Origin: an uncultured Eubacterium sp.
GTDB lineage: Bacteria > Bacillota > Clostridia > Lachnospirales > Lachnospiraceae
DNA length: 55,665 nt
Assembly (NCBI GenBank): GCA_910577295.1
Contig: CAJTLS010000018.1
Span: 1-55,665 of the forward strand
Direction of reading: 5' to 3'
Position 1 is the stretch's first letter. Each line of letters opens with the position of its first letter. Position numbers and translations under genes: made by a program. This document shows, one piece after another, positions 17,568 to 25,384 of the stretch. Under the pieces are notes generated by a model. The model saw only the letters and a list, made by a program, of their open reading frames with translations. It did not search any database and had not been told where the DNA came from.

Positions 17568-18743
17568 TTATGTCCTGCTGTCATACACAATTTCCCCATT
17601 GATAATAGTAAAAAGTGTTTTTGTAAAGACTTCCATCGGGTTGCCGGTAAAAATAGCAATGTCCGCATCTTTTCCCTGTTCCAGTGAGCCGACACGGTCC
17701 GCCACCCCGCATATCTGCGCCGCATGGAGCGTAATTGCTTTCAGACCGCCTTCCATCGATAGTCCCTGTTTGACACAGAGTCCGGCAAACAGTGGCAAAT
17801 ACCGGATTAAAGAGACCGGATGGTCTGTCATAATCGCCGTCTTAATTCCGGCCCTCTCCAGTACTCCCGCCGTCTTAAAGCTCATATTTTTCACTTCAAT
17901 TTTCGAGCGTGACGTCATATCCGGCCCGACAATAACCGGAAAACCGGATTGGGCTATCTCATCGGCTATCAGATGCCCCTCTGTACAGTGGTCAAGCGTC
18001 ATGTCGAGCTGAAATTCTTTGGCAATGCGAATCGCCGTCAATATGTCATCGGCTCGATGGACATGCGCCTTCAGGGGAATCTCTCTTCGCAGCACACCAA
18101 GCCAACACTCCATCCGAAAATCCTCTTCACCAGCAGCAATCTCTCCCCGCTCTTTTTTCTCCTTATAGCCGCACGCCTTATATAATTCCTCCCGCAGCAT
18201 CGCTGCAATCGCCATCCGGCTGCCGGGCATTGCATCCTTTTGTCCGTAATTCATTTTGGGATTTTCTCCAAAAGCAACTTTCATCGCCGCCGGCGCTTTC
18301 ACAACCATACGCTCCATACAGCGCCCCTGCACTTTCATAAACAGCGATTGCCCTCCGACTACATTGGAACTTCCGGGGCCTGTCATCAACGAGGTAATGC
18401 CGCCTATAATGGCGTCATGAAACGCAGGATCCATCGGATTCACCGCGTCCAGCGCACGCAGATGGGGAGTGACGGGCGACGTCATTTCATTGCAGTCATC
18501 CCCGATAATCCCCCATTTTTCCTCTGCGATTCCCACATGGCAATGAGCATCAATGAGTCCCGGCATGACCCATGCCCCCTGTACATCCAATACACTTTCC
18601 GTCGCAGAGGCTCGCTCCTCCACTTCCCTGTCGAGCTCATCTATCCGACCAACCGTAATAATTTTTCCGTTCTCAATATTGACAAAGCCATTGTCAAAAG
18701 TAGCGCCTGTCATGGTTAATACTTTTCCATTCTTTATCAGCAC
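17568..18743 (-). CDS. Amidohydrolase (imidazolonepropionase-like)
   Basis: A 391-aa metal-dependent hydrolase of the amidohydrolase superfamily. Seen are the beta-strand 1 motif DAHCHVG near residue 68, KAHVHRADD near 225, DHCTEGHLIADE near 252 and MTDHPV near 310, together with the flanking composite domain ending GKDADIAIFTGNPME. Related clostridial proteins are annotated as imidazolonepropionase-like, but substrate is uncertain; there are no hut genes nearby. The start codon is GTG, preceded by GAGAGG that lies inside a long inverted repeat. It marks the edge of the accessory island. Confidence 0.82.
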   Translation of the reverse strand: MLIKNGKVLTMTGATFDNGFVNIENGKIITVGRIDELDREVEERASATESVLDVQGAWVMPGLIDAHCHVGIAEEKWGIIGDDCNEMTSPVTPHLRALDAVNPMDPAFHDAIIGGITSLMTGPGSSNVVGGQSLFMKVQGRCMERMVVKAPAAMKVAFGENPKMNYGQKDAMPGSRMAIAAMLREELYKACGYKEKKERGEIAAGEEDFRMECWLGVLRREIPLKAHVHRADDILTAIRIAKEFQLDMTLDHCTEGHLIADEIAQSGFPVIVGPDMTSRSKIEVKNMSFKTAGVLERAGIKTAIMTDHPVSLIRYLPLFAGLCVKQGLSMEGGLKAITLHAAQICGVADRVGSLEQGKDADIAIFTGNPMEVFTKTLFTIINGEIVYDSRT

Positions 18744-18747
18744 AAAT

Positions 18748-18793
18748 AAAACCTCTCTTTCTGTCAGTTATTCTATACAGAAAGGGAGGTTTT
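18748..18793. repeat. 17-bp inverted repeat carrying both divergent ribosome binding sites
   Basis: Arms 18748-18764 and 18777-18793 match at 16 of 17 positions around a 12-nt loop. One arm holds GAGAGG before the amidohydrolase GTG and the other GGGAGG before the ATG of the small plus-strand frame, so each SD is in a stem. Only 50 bp separates the two starts. Confidence 0.7.
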
Positions 18794-18892
18794 ATGCACT
18801 CATTTAAGGAGCATTATCCCCGTCAAAATGATGAGTGGTCCGGTGCGATTCCTCTGGATGCTTTCCAAACTAAAACCATGTTACTGGTCTGA
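18794..18892 (+). CDS. Orphan 32-aa open reading frame
   Basis: GGGAGG lies 4 nt before ATG and the frame (MHSFKEHYPRQNDEWSGAI...) runs 32 codons to TGA. I do not recognise the product. It could be a short peptide or, because the decayed island begins at its 3' end, the 5' stub of a gene cut off by the insertion. It has no transmembrane segment or signal peptide. Confidence 0.4.
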   Translation: MHSFKEHYPRQNDEWSGAIPLDAFQTKTMLLV

Positions 18893-18925
18893 AACTGTAG
18901 CATTTTAAAATCACTGCATCTCATT

Positions 18926-19815
18926 TTATTTATGCCTTTTAATAATTTCCATTGCTGCAATCGAAAGGTCTTTTCCTTCATAAGTTATCAGCAGCTTTCC
19001 GGGGAAGTGTTTCTCATACCACTTCTCTTTGATTTCCCAGTGAGCGCGATAATCCGGAAGATCTAATCTTCCTACATGTTCCCAGTAATATGTTTCTCCA
19101 CGAAACTTTACTGTAAAATCTGGCAAGAACATTGTTCCATCTGGCGCATACAAAGGCTCCTCATAGATAAACGGAACTTCTTCCGACACCAACAGGTTTG
19201 CAATAATGACCTCTGACTTGGATCTCACGAAATATTCTGACAAAGTAGCCAGCTTCTTCTCATCTGCATACCAGTTCTGAATATATAGCAATTCTTCTGG
19301 CAGATCGTCCCAAACAATTCTAAGGACTGCCCATTCCATCTTCCCGGATAGAACATGACCACCAGAATCCTATCCCGAACCTGGTGCAGATTGTTAAGAA
19401 CATTATGTGATCTCACAAAAGGAAACGCATTTCCGATTCCCGTCAGAAATACTACATACTCCTCTGGTGTATTGTTTAATATATGGGTAACGATAAGGTT
19501 ATCATCATTCGTAAGCTTAAAGAGCTTCGCCACTGCATCGTATAGTTCTCCTGTTAATGAATATAAATACTTATCCAAACCATTTGACAACAGTTCTTCC
19601 CGAAATTCCTGCTCTATATACGGTCTACAAATCTTTTTTGTGACTGCGTTTTCTTCTATGTTCTCTACCACCCCTGCTTCAAGCATATATTTCTGATAGG
19701 TCTGTTTTAATTTAGCAATCGCTTTATCACTCCACTTAAACACATCCTCATTCTGGTTCTGCTTATTTCTGAAAAAAACATTCACATCTGGCTGCTTTAA
19801 TGTTTCATCACCCAT
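18926..19815 (-). pseudogene. BREX-like remnant: DUF1819/DUF1788 fusion then nuclease-like domain
   Basis: Read on minus, the first frame (19225-19815, 196 aa) begins with a segment resembling the C-terminal half of DUF1819 (BrxA): DVNVFFRNKQNQNE, FKWSDKAIAKLKQTY, PYIEQEFREELLSNGL. It passes directly into a segment like the C-terminal half of DUF1788 (BrxB): VVFLTGIGNAFPFVRSHNV, NLHQ and VMFYPGRWNGQSLELFG. At this point the frame is lost. A second frame (18926-19339) continues with a restriction-endonuclease-like domain: SKSEVIIANLLVSEEVPF, LYAPDGTMFLPDFTV and YYWEHVGRLD. The whole reads as pieces of three genes joined by deletions. Domain names are from memory of the families, not from a search. 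Confidence 0.55.
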
Positions 19816-19940
19816 GTGAAATTTTCGTCTATACTATGCTTCTGAAACAACTTCACTGTCTTATACCACAAAAGTTTGGAACCCTCACCAGCACTATACT
19901 TTGAAGCACGAGGATCATGTTTTTCAAATATATTATTCAT
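19797..19940 (-). CDS. Small orphan gene, 47 aa
   Basis: ATG at 19940 follows an AAAGGGATG site and starts MNNIFEKHDPRASKYSAGEG, ending FTWVMKH. It overlaps the start of the BREX-like remnant in another frame. No family is recognised; it could be the N-terminus of a longer gene cut by a frameshift. It starts 25 nt behind the 59-aa gene. Confidence 0.45.
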   Translation of the reverse strand: MNNIFEKHDPRASKYSAGEGSKLLWYKTVKLFQKHSIDENFTWVMKH

Positions 19941-19965
19941 TTCTATCATCCCTTTTTATATTTTA

Positions 19966-20145
19966 TCAATCATCAATAGATTTTGGTTGGTTACCTAAGA
20001 GATCTTCTATATCTCCTGATTCCATGAATTTTCTATAAGCTCTCATTTCAGAATCTACCTTTGGTTTTACTATGTTATCGTATGAATTTTGCCAGTAGTC
20101 TCGTTCGACTGTTGGATCTCCAAAGAAATATTTATATTCACCCAT
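19966..20145 (-). CDS. Small hypothetical gene, 59 aa
   Basis: AAAGGAGATTATT precedes the ATG at 20145. The product begins MGEYKYFFGDPTVERDYW, is acidic and polar, and ends PKSIDD, without transmembrane segment or known motif. Spacing to the HTH fragment (14 nt) and to the 47-aa frame suggests one transcript with the BREX-like remnant. The strong ribosome binding site and intact frame argue that it is real. Confidence 0.6.
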   Translation of the reverse strand: MGEYKYFFGDPTVERDYWQNSYDNIVKPKVDSEMRAYRKFMESGDIEDLLGNQPKSIDD

Positions 20146-20159
20146 AATAATCTCCTTTA

Positions 20160-20369
20160 TTAATATTTTAAATTACAATAATGTGATACGGAAATTCTTT
20201 CCAAAATACTCACAGATACTGCTTCACCCTTAGTTATCTTAGCCATAGTACTGCTACTGATGCCTACTGCCTCCTGCAAATCACCCTTATTCATTCCCTT
20301 GTCAATCAGTAACTTCCACAGACCGTTGTACGAAATTGCTATAATATACTTCTTTCTATATCTTATCAC
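20160..20369 (-). pseudogene. XRE-type HTH regulator, damaged
   Basis: A Cro/C1-type helix-turn-helix is clear: ISYNGLWKLLIDKGMNKGDLQ then VGISSSTMAKITKGEAVS and ILERI. In intact relatives the protein starts with Met directly before ISY; here that codon is ATA-GCA, and the only in-frame start is a GTG upstream with no ribosome binding site. The C-terminus leaves the family pattern after ILERIS (VSHYCNLKY), suggesting a frameshift. I call it a probable pseudogene of a YozG-like regulator; a functional GTG-started form is possible. Confidence 0.6.
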
Positions 20370-20760
20370 TTATATGCTAATATACATATTAACTCTAATA
20401 GTATATCATAATTCTACACAACAATCAAACCAATCCGGGTCTTTTACACTTGTATTTTCGAAATACCAAGCCATTTTGACTTATTTTTTTTGTTAAATTC
20501 TACGTTTTGGTATGCACTTGTTTGTACTTGTGTGTTATAATAGTCACAAAGGATTGATTTCTTATGTATATAAACATTACTGGTGTCCAAACAACAAAGA
20601 CGTATATATTTATCAATCTTACCTACATACTCACAAAGCATGTTGTAAATCTGGGCAGCCGCCACACAGTCTCCACCAGAAAATTGATCCCGACCATGAT
20701 ATCTCCACTTCCGTCCATCAAATTTTCCTTGAACATTTGCGGTGTCATGTCATCATCAAA
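20370..20760. other. AT-rich stretch without a recognised gene
   Basis: No family-like reading frame is visible on either strand. An extended -10 (TGTTATAAT at about 20532-20540, plus) has no good -35. Short frames here show no ribosome binding site. It is probably debris between the HTH fragment and the end of the phage portal gene. Confidence 0.5.
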
Positions 20761-21045
20761 CTAGCTATCTTCTGCGATGGTGCCGTTTAGGAACAGTATT
20801 CTCTCCACTATTTGCGTCTGTGTCTCCTGATTCAGAACCTTCTGGTTCTCCCACTTCAAAACTTCTTCATTCTGTTCGCGCTCCTTTTTCGCAAATATTC
20901 CTGCGTCTTTTAATTTGCTCATATTCCTGTTGCTCAGGTACAAATCGCCACCCTCTTCTTCCGGAATACGGTCAAGATTTTCAAGTTCCCTGATATCGTT
21001 GGCACTCATCCAGCCATTCTGTCTGCCAATGGCATAACCATTCAT
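20761..21045 (-). pseudogene. Phage portal protein, C-terminal fragment
   Basis: The 94-aa frame has the end of an HK97-type portal protein: GYAIGRQNGWMSANDIRELE, NLDRIPEEEGGDLYL and a hydrophilic tail. The N-terminal half lies at 22514-23064; about 1.5 kb of transposase debris separates them. Portal proteins form the dodecameric channel for DNA packaging; this gene cannot make one. Confidence 0.75.
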
Positions 21046-21075
21046 TTGAATAAAAAGGCTGGTAAATGCGGTTAT

Positions 21076-21602
21076 TCACACCGCTTTTATTAGTCTTTTT
21101 AGGTTCAATGCCGTTGCCGATAAGAAGCATTCCTCTGTCGCTTTTTGAATCCCACTTTTCTGTATCTTATCCAATTTGTGTTCCCGTTTTAAAACTGCAA
21201 ATGTTCCTTCTGCCCATATCTGCCGTAACCGCATAATCCTCAGATAACCACCCGTCCCCACTTTTTGATTATTCCTATAAAAAGATGGGTAATAGGCACT
21301 GGCATTGATCCAAACTGTGCCCAGGTCTGTTGCACATGTGGCAAATCTCGGGCAGTTTTTGCATTGTTTTTTAGAACGGCTGTATAATCGGTAATAATTC
21401 TGCATTGCTTTTTTGTAGATTTCCATGACTGGTATCCACTGTCATTTCGGTCAGATATCCTAACCCTTTTTCCGTGCCTGATGGATATAACCACACTCCG
21501 GATCGGTGCTGCTCTTCAGAGATTCTTTCTCTTTTTCTTCATTTTCCGGTTTCCTGTAACCCGATCCTCCGGAATCATGGAATCTATATCCATGATTACC
21601 AT
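21076..21602 (-). pseudogene. IS1182-family transposase remnant
   Basis: Three separate frames together give parts of an IS1182-like DDE transposase: VIMDIDSMIPED (N-terminus, from 21602), SLKSSTDPECGYIHQARKKG (centre), then after a one-base loss LGYLTEMTVDTS, and finally CKNCPRFATCA and RQIWAEGTFAVLKREHKL with EECFLSATALNLKRL (C-terminus, 21076-21426). Large internal parts including most catalytic residues are missing. It is dead and sits inside the portal gene. Confidence 0.75.
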
Positions 21603-21678
21603 TTGAAGCTGCCCGCTCTGTTTTCCCATCATAAAAAACGACTTCCCTCAATTGATATAATAATTATTAGGCGTTTGC

Positions 21679-21715
21679 AAAACGCCGCAAACCATATAAA
21701 TACGGCGTTTTTTTG
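21679..21715 (+). terminator. Stem-loop with T-run ahead of the transposase
   Basis: AAAACGCCG (21679-21687) pairs with CGGCGTTTT (21703-21711) and is followed by four more T. It would shield the insertion sequence from outside transcription. Confidence 0.55.
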
Positions 21716-21746
21716 TTGCAAAAAACAAATAACTCCTCACCAGATA

Positions 21747-21755
21747 TGGTATAAT
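21747..21755 (+). promoter_or_regulatory. Extended -10 of the transposase remnant
   Basis: TGG TATAAT with no clear -35, 55 bp before the transposase ATG. Confidence 0.35.
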
Positions 21756-21810
21756 AGAGCTGCCGGAAACCATTAACCATACACCCAAGAAAGGAGTTAT
21801 TCTGATACCT

Positions 21811-22402
21811 ATGATACCATATAAACAGCTTTCTTTAGCAGATATTTTTTCAGATTGCCAAGGAAAATTTGAAAATGACAAACCTGCGTTTCTATCTCTA
21901 TTAGAACAGCATATCGACCTTGATGAAATGATTCCGTTTACCCTTCGTAATCATTTCTATGCTTCAACGGGCAGGGCCCGTAAATACCCTCTACAGGCTT
22001 TCCTGTGGGCGCTGATCATCCAGCGTATCTTTTCCATTCCTACTGACCGACTTCTTTTGACTTTTCTTGCCTATTCCAAACCACTTCGTGAATTCTGTGG
22101 TTTTACAAAAGTTCCGGATGCTTCCAAGATCACCCGTTTCAAACAGGATTTTTTAGATGATCTGCAACTCGTATTCGATAACCTTGTTGACTTAACGGAG
22201 CCCATCTATCAGGCCATTTGATATTGTCAATATCCAACATATCAAGGATAACCTCTGTCTCGCAGGACGCCGTACCCAAAATGAAAAGACCCTGCATGCC
22301 GACCTGATTCTTGCCGGCATTACCCAGTTGATAACAGTGGTTCTTGCGGATAAAATCCACCATCTTGAATATATCCGCAGCTTAAAACCTCTCATAGCAT
22401 AG
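21811..22402 (+). pseudogene. DDE transposase deletion derivative
   Basis: The first 137 codons (MIPYKQLSLADIFSDCQG ... RKYPLQAFLWALIIQRIF ... FCGFTKVPDASKITRF) are the N-terminus of a DUF772-type transposase. The frame ends at 22221. Starting at about 22223 in the next frame is the true C-terminus (CLAGRRTQNEKTLHADL, ILAGITQLITVVLADKI, ending SLKPLIA). The middle ~300 residues with the catalytic DDE are missing, so the element cannot move itself but could be mobilised by an intact relative. Confidence 0.75.
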
Positions 22403-22513
22403 GACTTACCAACTTAATTATACCTGCGGTTTATTAAAGTGCGCCTGAAATGCTTCGTTATCTTCTTTTTATCCTGGAATTCGCATGATACGCCAATTCT
22501 TCTCTGTTTCTGT

Positions 22514-23064
22514 TCAGGCTTGCAAAACTCGGAAAATACGAGCTATTTCATTTATCTGAAATTTTCTTGTTTCTAAAAACTGTTCCTGTTCCAGACTAAT
22601 GGAAATCGGTGTGTACTTCATCCCCTCTTCCAGAACTGCAACCTTATTTGCATTGGAACTTCCACCAAAGGCAGTGCATCATCCTTACTGGTGTTGTACT
22701 GATAATAAAGCTGTCCTTTATCATTCCTGTCCACGGTCATTCGGTTTGGCATCAATGTTTCCCTAAATACAAAGGAAGTCATCTCCGGATTCGGCTCATC
22801 ATGGAGCAAAAAATAAAGCGGATGTTTTACCGCTTTCTCTTTACCACCATCTCCATTGTATTCACAAACATGAAGCGGAAGACTCGCCACCGCTTCTGAT
22901 AAAATACGCACACAGGAATATACTGCTGCCATCTGAATGGCGGAACGCTCATTGACATTTTCCACTGGAACTGCCACCGATAAAGAATCGGTATTCACTG
23001 CCAGATGTGGCATTCTGTGGCTTATCCCTTGACTTAAAATTCCACTTAAGATACCCATAATCAT
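22514..23064 (-). pseudogene. Phage portal protein, N-terminal and middle fragments
   Basis: From a start near 23064 (behind AAGGAG) the frame shows the HK97-type portal N-terminus: NERSAIQMAAVYSCVRILSE, HPLYFLLHDEPNPEM and FVFRETLM. RETLM passes directly into MPNRMTVDR; about 35 residues usually found between them are lost. After QLYYQYNTSK another loss shifts the frame, and the next frame reads NANKVAVLEEGMKYTPISIS and FLETRKFQINEIARIFRV before a stop at 22514. It is inactive, and its C-terminus is at 20761-21045. Confidence 0.75.
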
Positions 23065-23128
23065 CACTCTCCTTAAAAATGAGCATAAGAAAAGCACCTA
23101 TCATTTCTGATAAGTGCCCCCAGACTTT

Positions 23129-23309
23129 TTAAACTTCGATTGTTTCATTCAACTGTCTTTTCACATCCGTCTTTTCACATCCCTGACACCATACATAATG
23201 CGGATAATGTTTACAACACTTGTTGTTTCATCCGGCAGATAAAATATCAAATAATTATCCACTGGCAAACCTGTCTGGCCTCAGCAGAATAAACTACGTC
23301 ATAAATCAT
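23129..23309 (-). pseudogene. RelE/ParE-type toxin, broken
   Basis: The start ATG overlaps the antitoxin stop (ATGA), the usual toxin-antitoxin arrangement. The frame reads MIYDVVYSAEARQ, then loses the middle of the protein and hits a stop after 20 codons. In another frame the toxin C-terminus is visible: VDNYLIFYLPDETTSVVNII, RIMYGVRDVKR. A 14-bp tandem duplication then breaks that frame; without it the frame would continue QLNETIEV to a stop at 23129. Two independent lesions mean no active toxin. Confidence 0.75.
23155..23182. repeat. 14-bp exact tandem duplication inside the toxin
   Basis: GTCTTTTCACATCC occurs twice without a gap (23155-23168 and 23169-23182). Since 14 is not a multiple of three it shifts the toxin frame near its end. 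Confidence 0.9.
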
Positions 23310-23611
23310 AAGCCAAAATCTCTTTTCATTTCAGCTTCAATGGCATCTGCTGAGTAAACTCTACCAGCTTTTACATCTGCCATACCTCTTCCAATCTCTT
23401 TATCAAACTGCCCTTTTGTAAGAGAACCATATGCCAATGGCTCGGTTTTTGGTAATTTCATTTCAAACGGAATCCCTTTTTGCAATACAATCTGTCTCAA
23501 AAACATACCTACTGCATTTGACATTGGAATCCCTAACTGCTCTAATACGCTTTCCGCCTGTTCTTTGATTTCAGGCTCAACACGTGCGAATACATTTGCT
23601 GTTCTTGCCAT
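23306..23611 (-). CDS. RelB/DinJ-family antitoxin
   Basis: The 101-aa product starts MARTANVFARVEPEIKEQAE, a ribbon-helix-helix N-terminus typical of RelB/DinJ antitoxins that bind their own promoter, and continues VLEQLGIPMSNAVGMFLRQI. The start at 23611 follows AAGGAGGCGAGGATT; the longer upstream extension lacks this. The C-terminal part (KGQFDKEIGRGMADVKAGRV) would wrap the toxin. The frame is intact although the adjacent toxin is broken, so it may now act only as a repressor, or against related toxins elsewhere. Confidence 0.85.
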   Translation of the reverse strand: MARTANVFARVEPEIKEQAESVLEQLGIPMSNAVGMFLRQIVLQKGIPFEMKLPKTEPLAYGSLTKGQFDKEIGRGMADVKAGRVYSADAIEAEMKRDFGL

Positions 23612-23734
23612 AATCCTCGCCTCCTTCAACTGCATCTTATCACAAGCACTTGCGAATTGAAATCTATTCGCAATCACTTTATAAATATATTATATTTTGT
23701 GTTTCACAGCCCAGCGTCACAACCTCCCTTACAC

Positions 23735-23776
23735 GAAAAAAAGAACTGCTAACGCTTCATCGTGCTAACAGTTCTT
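23735..23776 (-). terminator. Hairpin with T-run after rlmD
   Basis: On minus, AAGAACTG and CAGTTCTT close a 20-nt loop and run into a stretch of T. It lies about 75 nt behind the rlmD stop. The long loop makes it a moderate candidate. Confidence 0.5.
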
Positions 23777-23852
23777 CTGTAAGTTCGGTTTATTATGTTT
23801 TATTGTTCTTCGTTCTTAATCCTACGGTAATCTTCCATATTGATGCTTAAGT

Positions 23853-25232
23853 CTACGCAAGAATCGGGCTTAGATTTTGGTTGCTCAAGAGACAAACAGT
23901 CTCTATCCCCCTCGTCCACGGAAACATATCAACGCACTTTGCTTTCAGCGGACGGTATCCTGCTTCCAGAAAAATTTCCATATCTCTTGCCAGACTCGTC
24001 GGCTTACAAGAAACATAGATAATGCAATTCACATTAAAATCCAAAATCTTGCGGATTGCTTTTGGGTGTATCCCCTCGCGCGGTGGGTCTAAGACAATGG
24101 TATCCGGTATCTCTTCCAACTCCTCAATAACTTTTCCGACATCTCCGGCGTAAAAAAAGCAGTTATCCAGTTGATTGAGTGACGCATTCTCTTTTGCCGC
24201 TTTGACGGCCTCCTCTACGATTTCCACCCCCACTACCTTTTTCGCTACCGGCGCCAGCATCTGCGCTATCGTCCCGGTTCCGCAATAGAGGTCAAAAACT
24301 ACTTTCCCCTCGATATCTCCCAAGTATTCCCTCACTGTCTGATACAACACCTCTGCTCCTGCCGAGTTCGTCTGAAAAAAGGAAAATGGTGAGATTTTAA
24401 AGGTAAGTCCTAACAATTCCTCGTAAAAATATTCGTGTCCGTACAACACCGTTGTCTTTTCTGCCCGCACAACATCAGCAAGACCGTCATTTATCATATG
24501 TAAAATACTAGCATAACTGCCAGTGAGCGATAACGATAGCAGGCAGTCACAAAATTCCTTTTCTGGAATGGGTGCAAATGAAGTTGTCACCAGACAGACA
24601 AGCAATTCTCCTGTCTTCCATGCCTTTCTTACAAGCAGATGGCGCAGCACTCCCTCATGGCGCATCTTATGATAGAAAGGTATGTTCTTTTCCCGAAAAA
24701 ACTCCATGGTTGCAGCTACTATTTTGCGGATATCAGAATCCACAATCTGGCAGTCAGTAACCGGTACAATATCATAAAAACTTCCCCGCTTATGCAGGCC
24801 AAGCGTAAGAGGGCCGTCTTTTACCTCATCACCAAAGGAAAACTCCATTTTGTTGCGATATTCCCATACTCTCGGACTGGCTACGCATTCCTCTAACGGG
24901 AAATTAGAATCCACTCTCTGCAGCAATGTCCGCACCTGTTCAAATTTGAGATTTTTTTGATTCACATAGTCCATTGTCTGATATGCGCAGCCTCCACAAT
25001 CGTGAAAATGCGGACAGGGTGGAGTTTGATTTTCACAAGCAGATGGCGTCAGAACTTCAATTAAATTTCCCATCCGTCTTTTCCCCGCCTTTTTCAGTTG
25101 AAAACGAACCTGTTGTCCGGGAATTGTATTTTTTACGAGAACCGGCTCCGTCTCTCCCTTTACTTCTACCATTCCTTTATTGGGAAATTTCAACGCAATT
25201 ACCGTTCCCTCATATATTTCATTTTTTTTCAT
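23853..25232 (-). CDS. 23S rRNA (uracil-C5)-methyltransferase, RlmD/RumA family
   Basis: This 459-aa enzyme methylates C5 of a uracil in 23S rRNA (or tRNA) using S-adenosylmethionine. The N-terminal TRAM domain (residues 1-60), the iron-sulfur cysteines (CENQTPPCPHFHDCGGC near 67-83), the SAM motif VVFDLYCGTGT near 317 and the catalytic block VLDPPREGIHPK with YVSCKPTSLARD near 410 (nucleophilic cysteine) are all present. The exact target uracil (747 or 1939) cannot be told from sequence. It flanks the accessory island and diverges from the DUF1836 gene through overlapping promoters. Confidence 0.92.
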   Translation of the reverse strand: MKKNEIYEGTVIALKFPNKGMVEVKGETEPVLVKNTIPGQQVRFQLKKAGKRRMGNLIEVLTPSACENQTPPCPHFHDCGGCAYQTMDYVNQKNLKFEQVRTLLQRVDSNFPLEECVASPRVWEYRNKMEFSFGDEVKDGPLTLGLHKRGSFYDIVPVTDCQIVDSDIRKIVAATMEFFREKNIPFYHKMRHEGVLRHLLVRKAWKTGELLVCLVTTSFAPIPEKEFCDCLLSLSLTGSYASILHMINDGLADVVRAEKTTVLYGHEYFYEELLGLTFKISPFSFFQTNSAGAEVLYQTVREYLGDIEGKVVFDLYCGTGTIAQMLAPVAKKVVGVEIVEEAVKAAKENASLNQLDNCFFYAGDVGKVIEELEEIPDTIVLDPPREGIHPKAIRKILDFNVNCIIYVSCKPTSLARDMEIFLEAGYRPLKAKCVDMFPWTRGIETVCLLSNQNLSPILA

Positions 25233-25269
25233 CAGAAAATCCTTTCTTTCTCGTCTAGATTTGCACTGT

Positions 25270-25298
25270 ATTATACCATTTGTTCTTGTATTTCACAA
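25270..25298 (-). promoter_or_regulatory. rlmD-family gene promoter
   Basis: On minus, TTGTGA (25293-25298), 17 bp, TATAAT (25270-25275) with TG one base before the -10. It overlaps the divergent promoter of the DUF1836 gene. Confidence 0.65.
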
Positions 25299-25314
25299 GT
25301 AAATCATATATACT
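25286..25314 (+). promoter_or_regulatory. DUF1836-pcrA promoter
   Basis: TTGTAT (25286-25291), 17 bp, TATACT (25309-25314). The leader of about 65 nt contains a weak stem with CCTGA and TCAGG ends. Confidence 0.65.
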
Positions 25315-25384
25315 TATAGCTAGCCTGACAGGTTCAGCTTGTCACCATCAGGTTGCGAAACAAGAGGAAAAGAGGTACTCCCAG

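Noticed and set aside
17519..17725. Minus frame of 68 aa across the amidohydrolase 3' end
   Set aside because: Most lies in another frame of the enzyme gene, and no ribosome binding site or family is visible.
20444..20665. Minus frame of 73 aa in the gap between HTH fragment and portal end
   Set aside because: Cys/Tyr/Lys-rich composition, no ribosome binding site and no family; it looks like a random frame in AT-rich debris.
18793..23852. Attachment-site repeats at the ends of the island
   Set aside because: No matching direct repeats at both edges and no integrase gene or tRNA at either edge could be found by eye.
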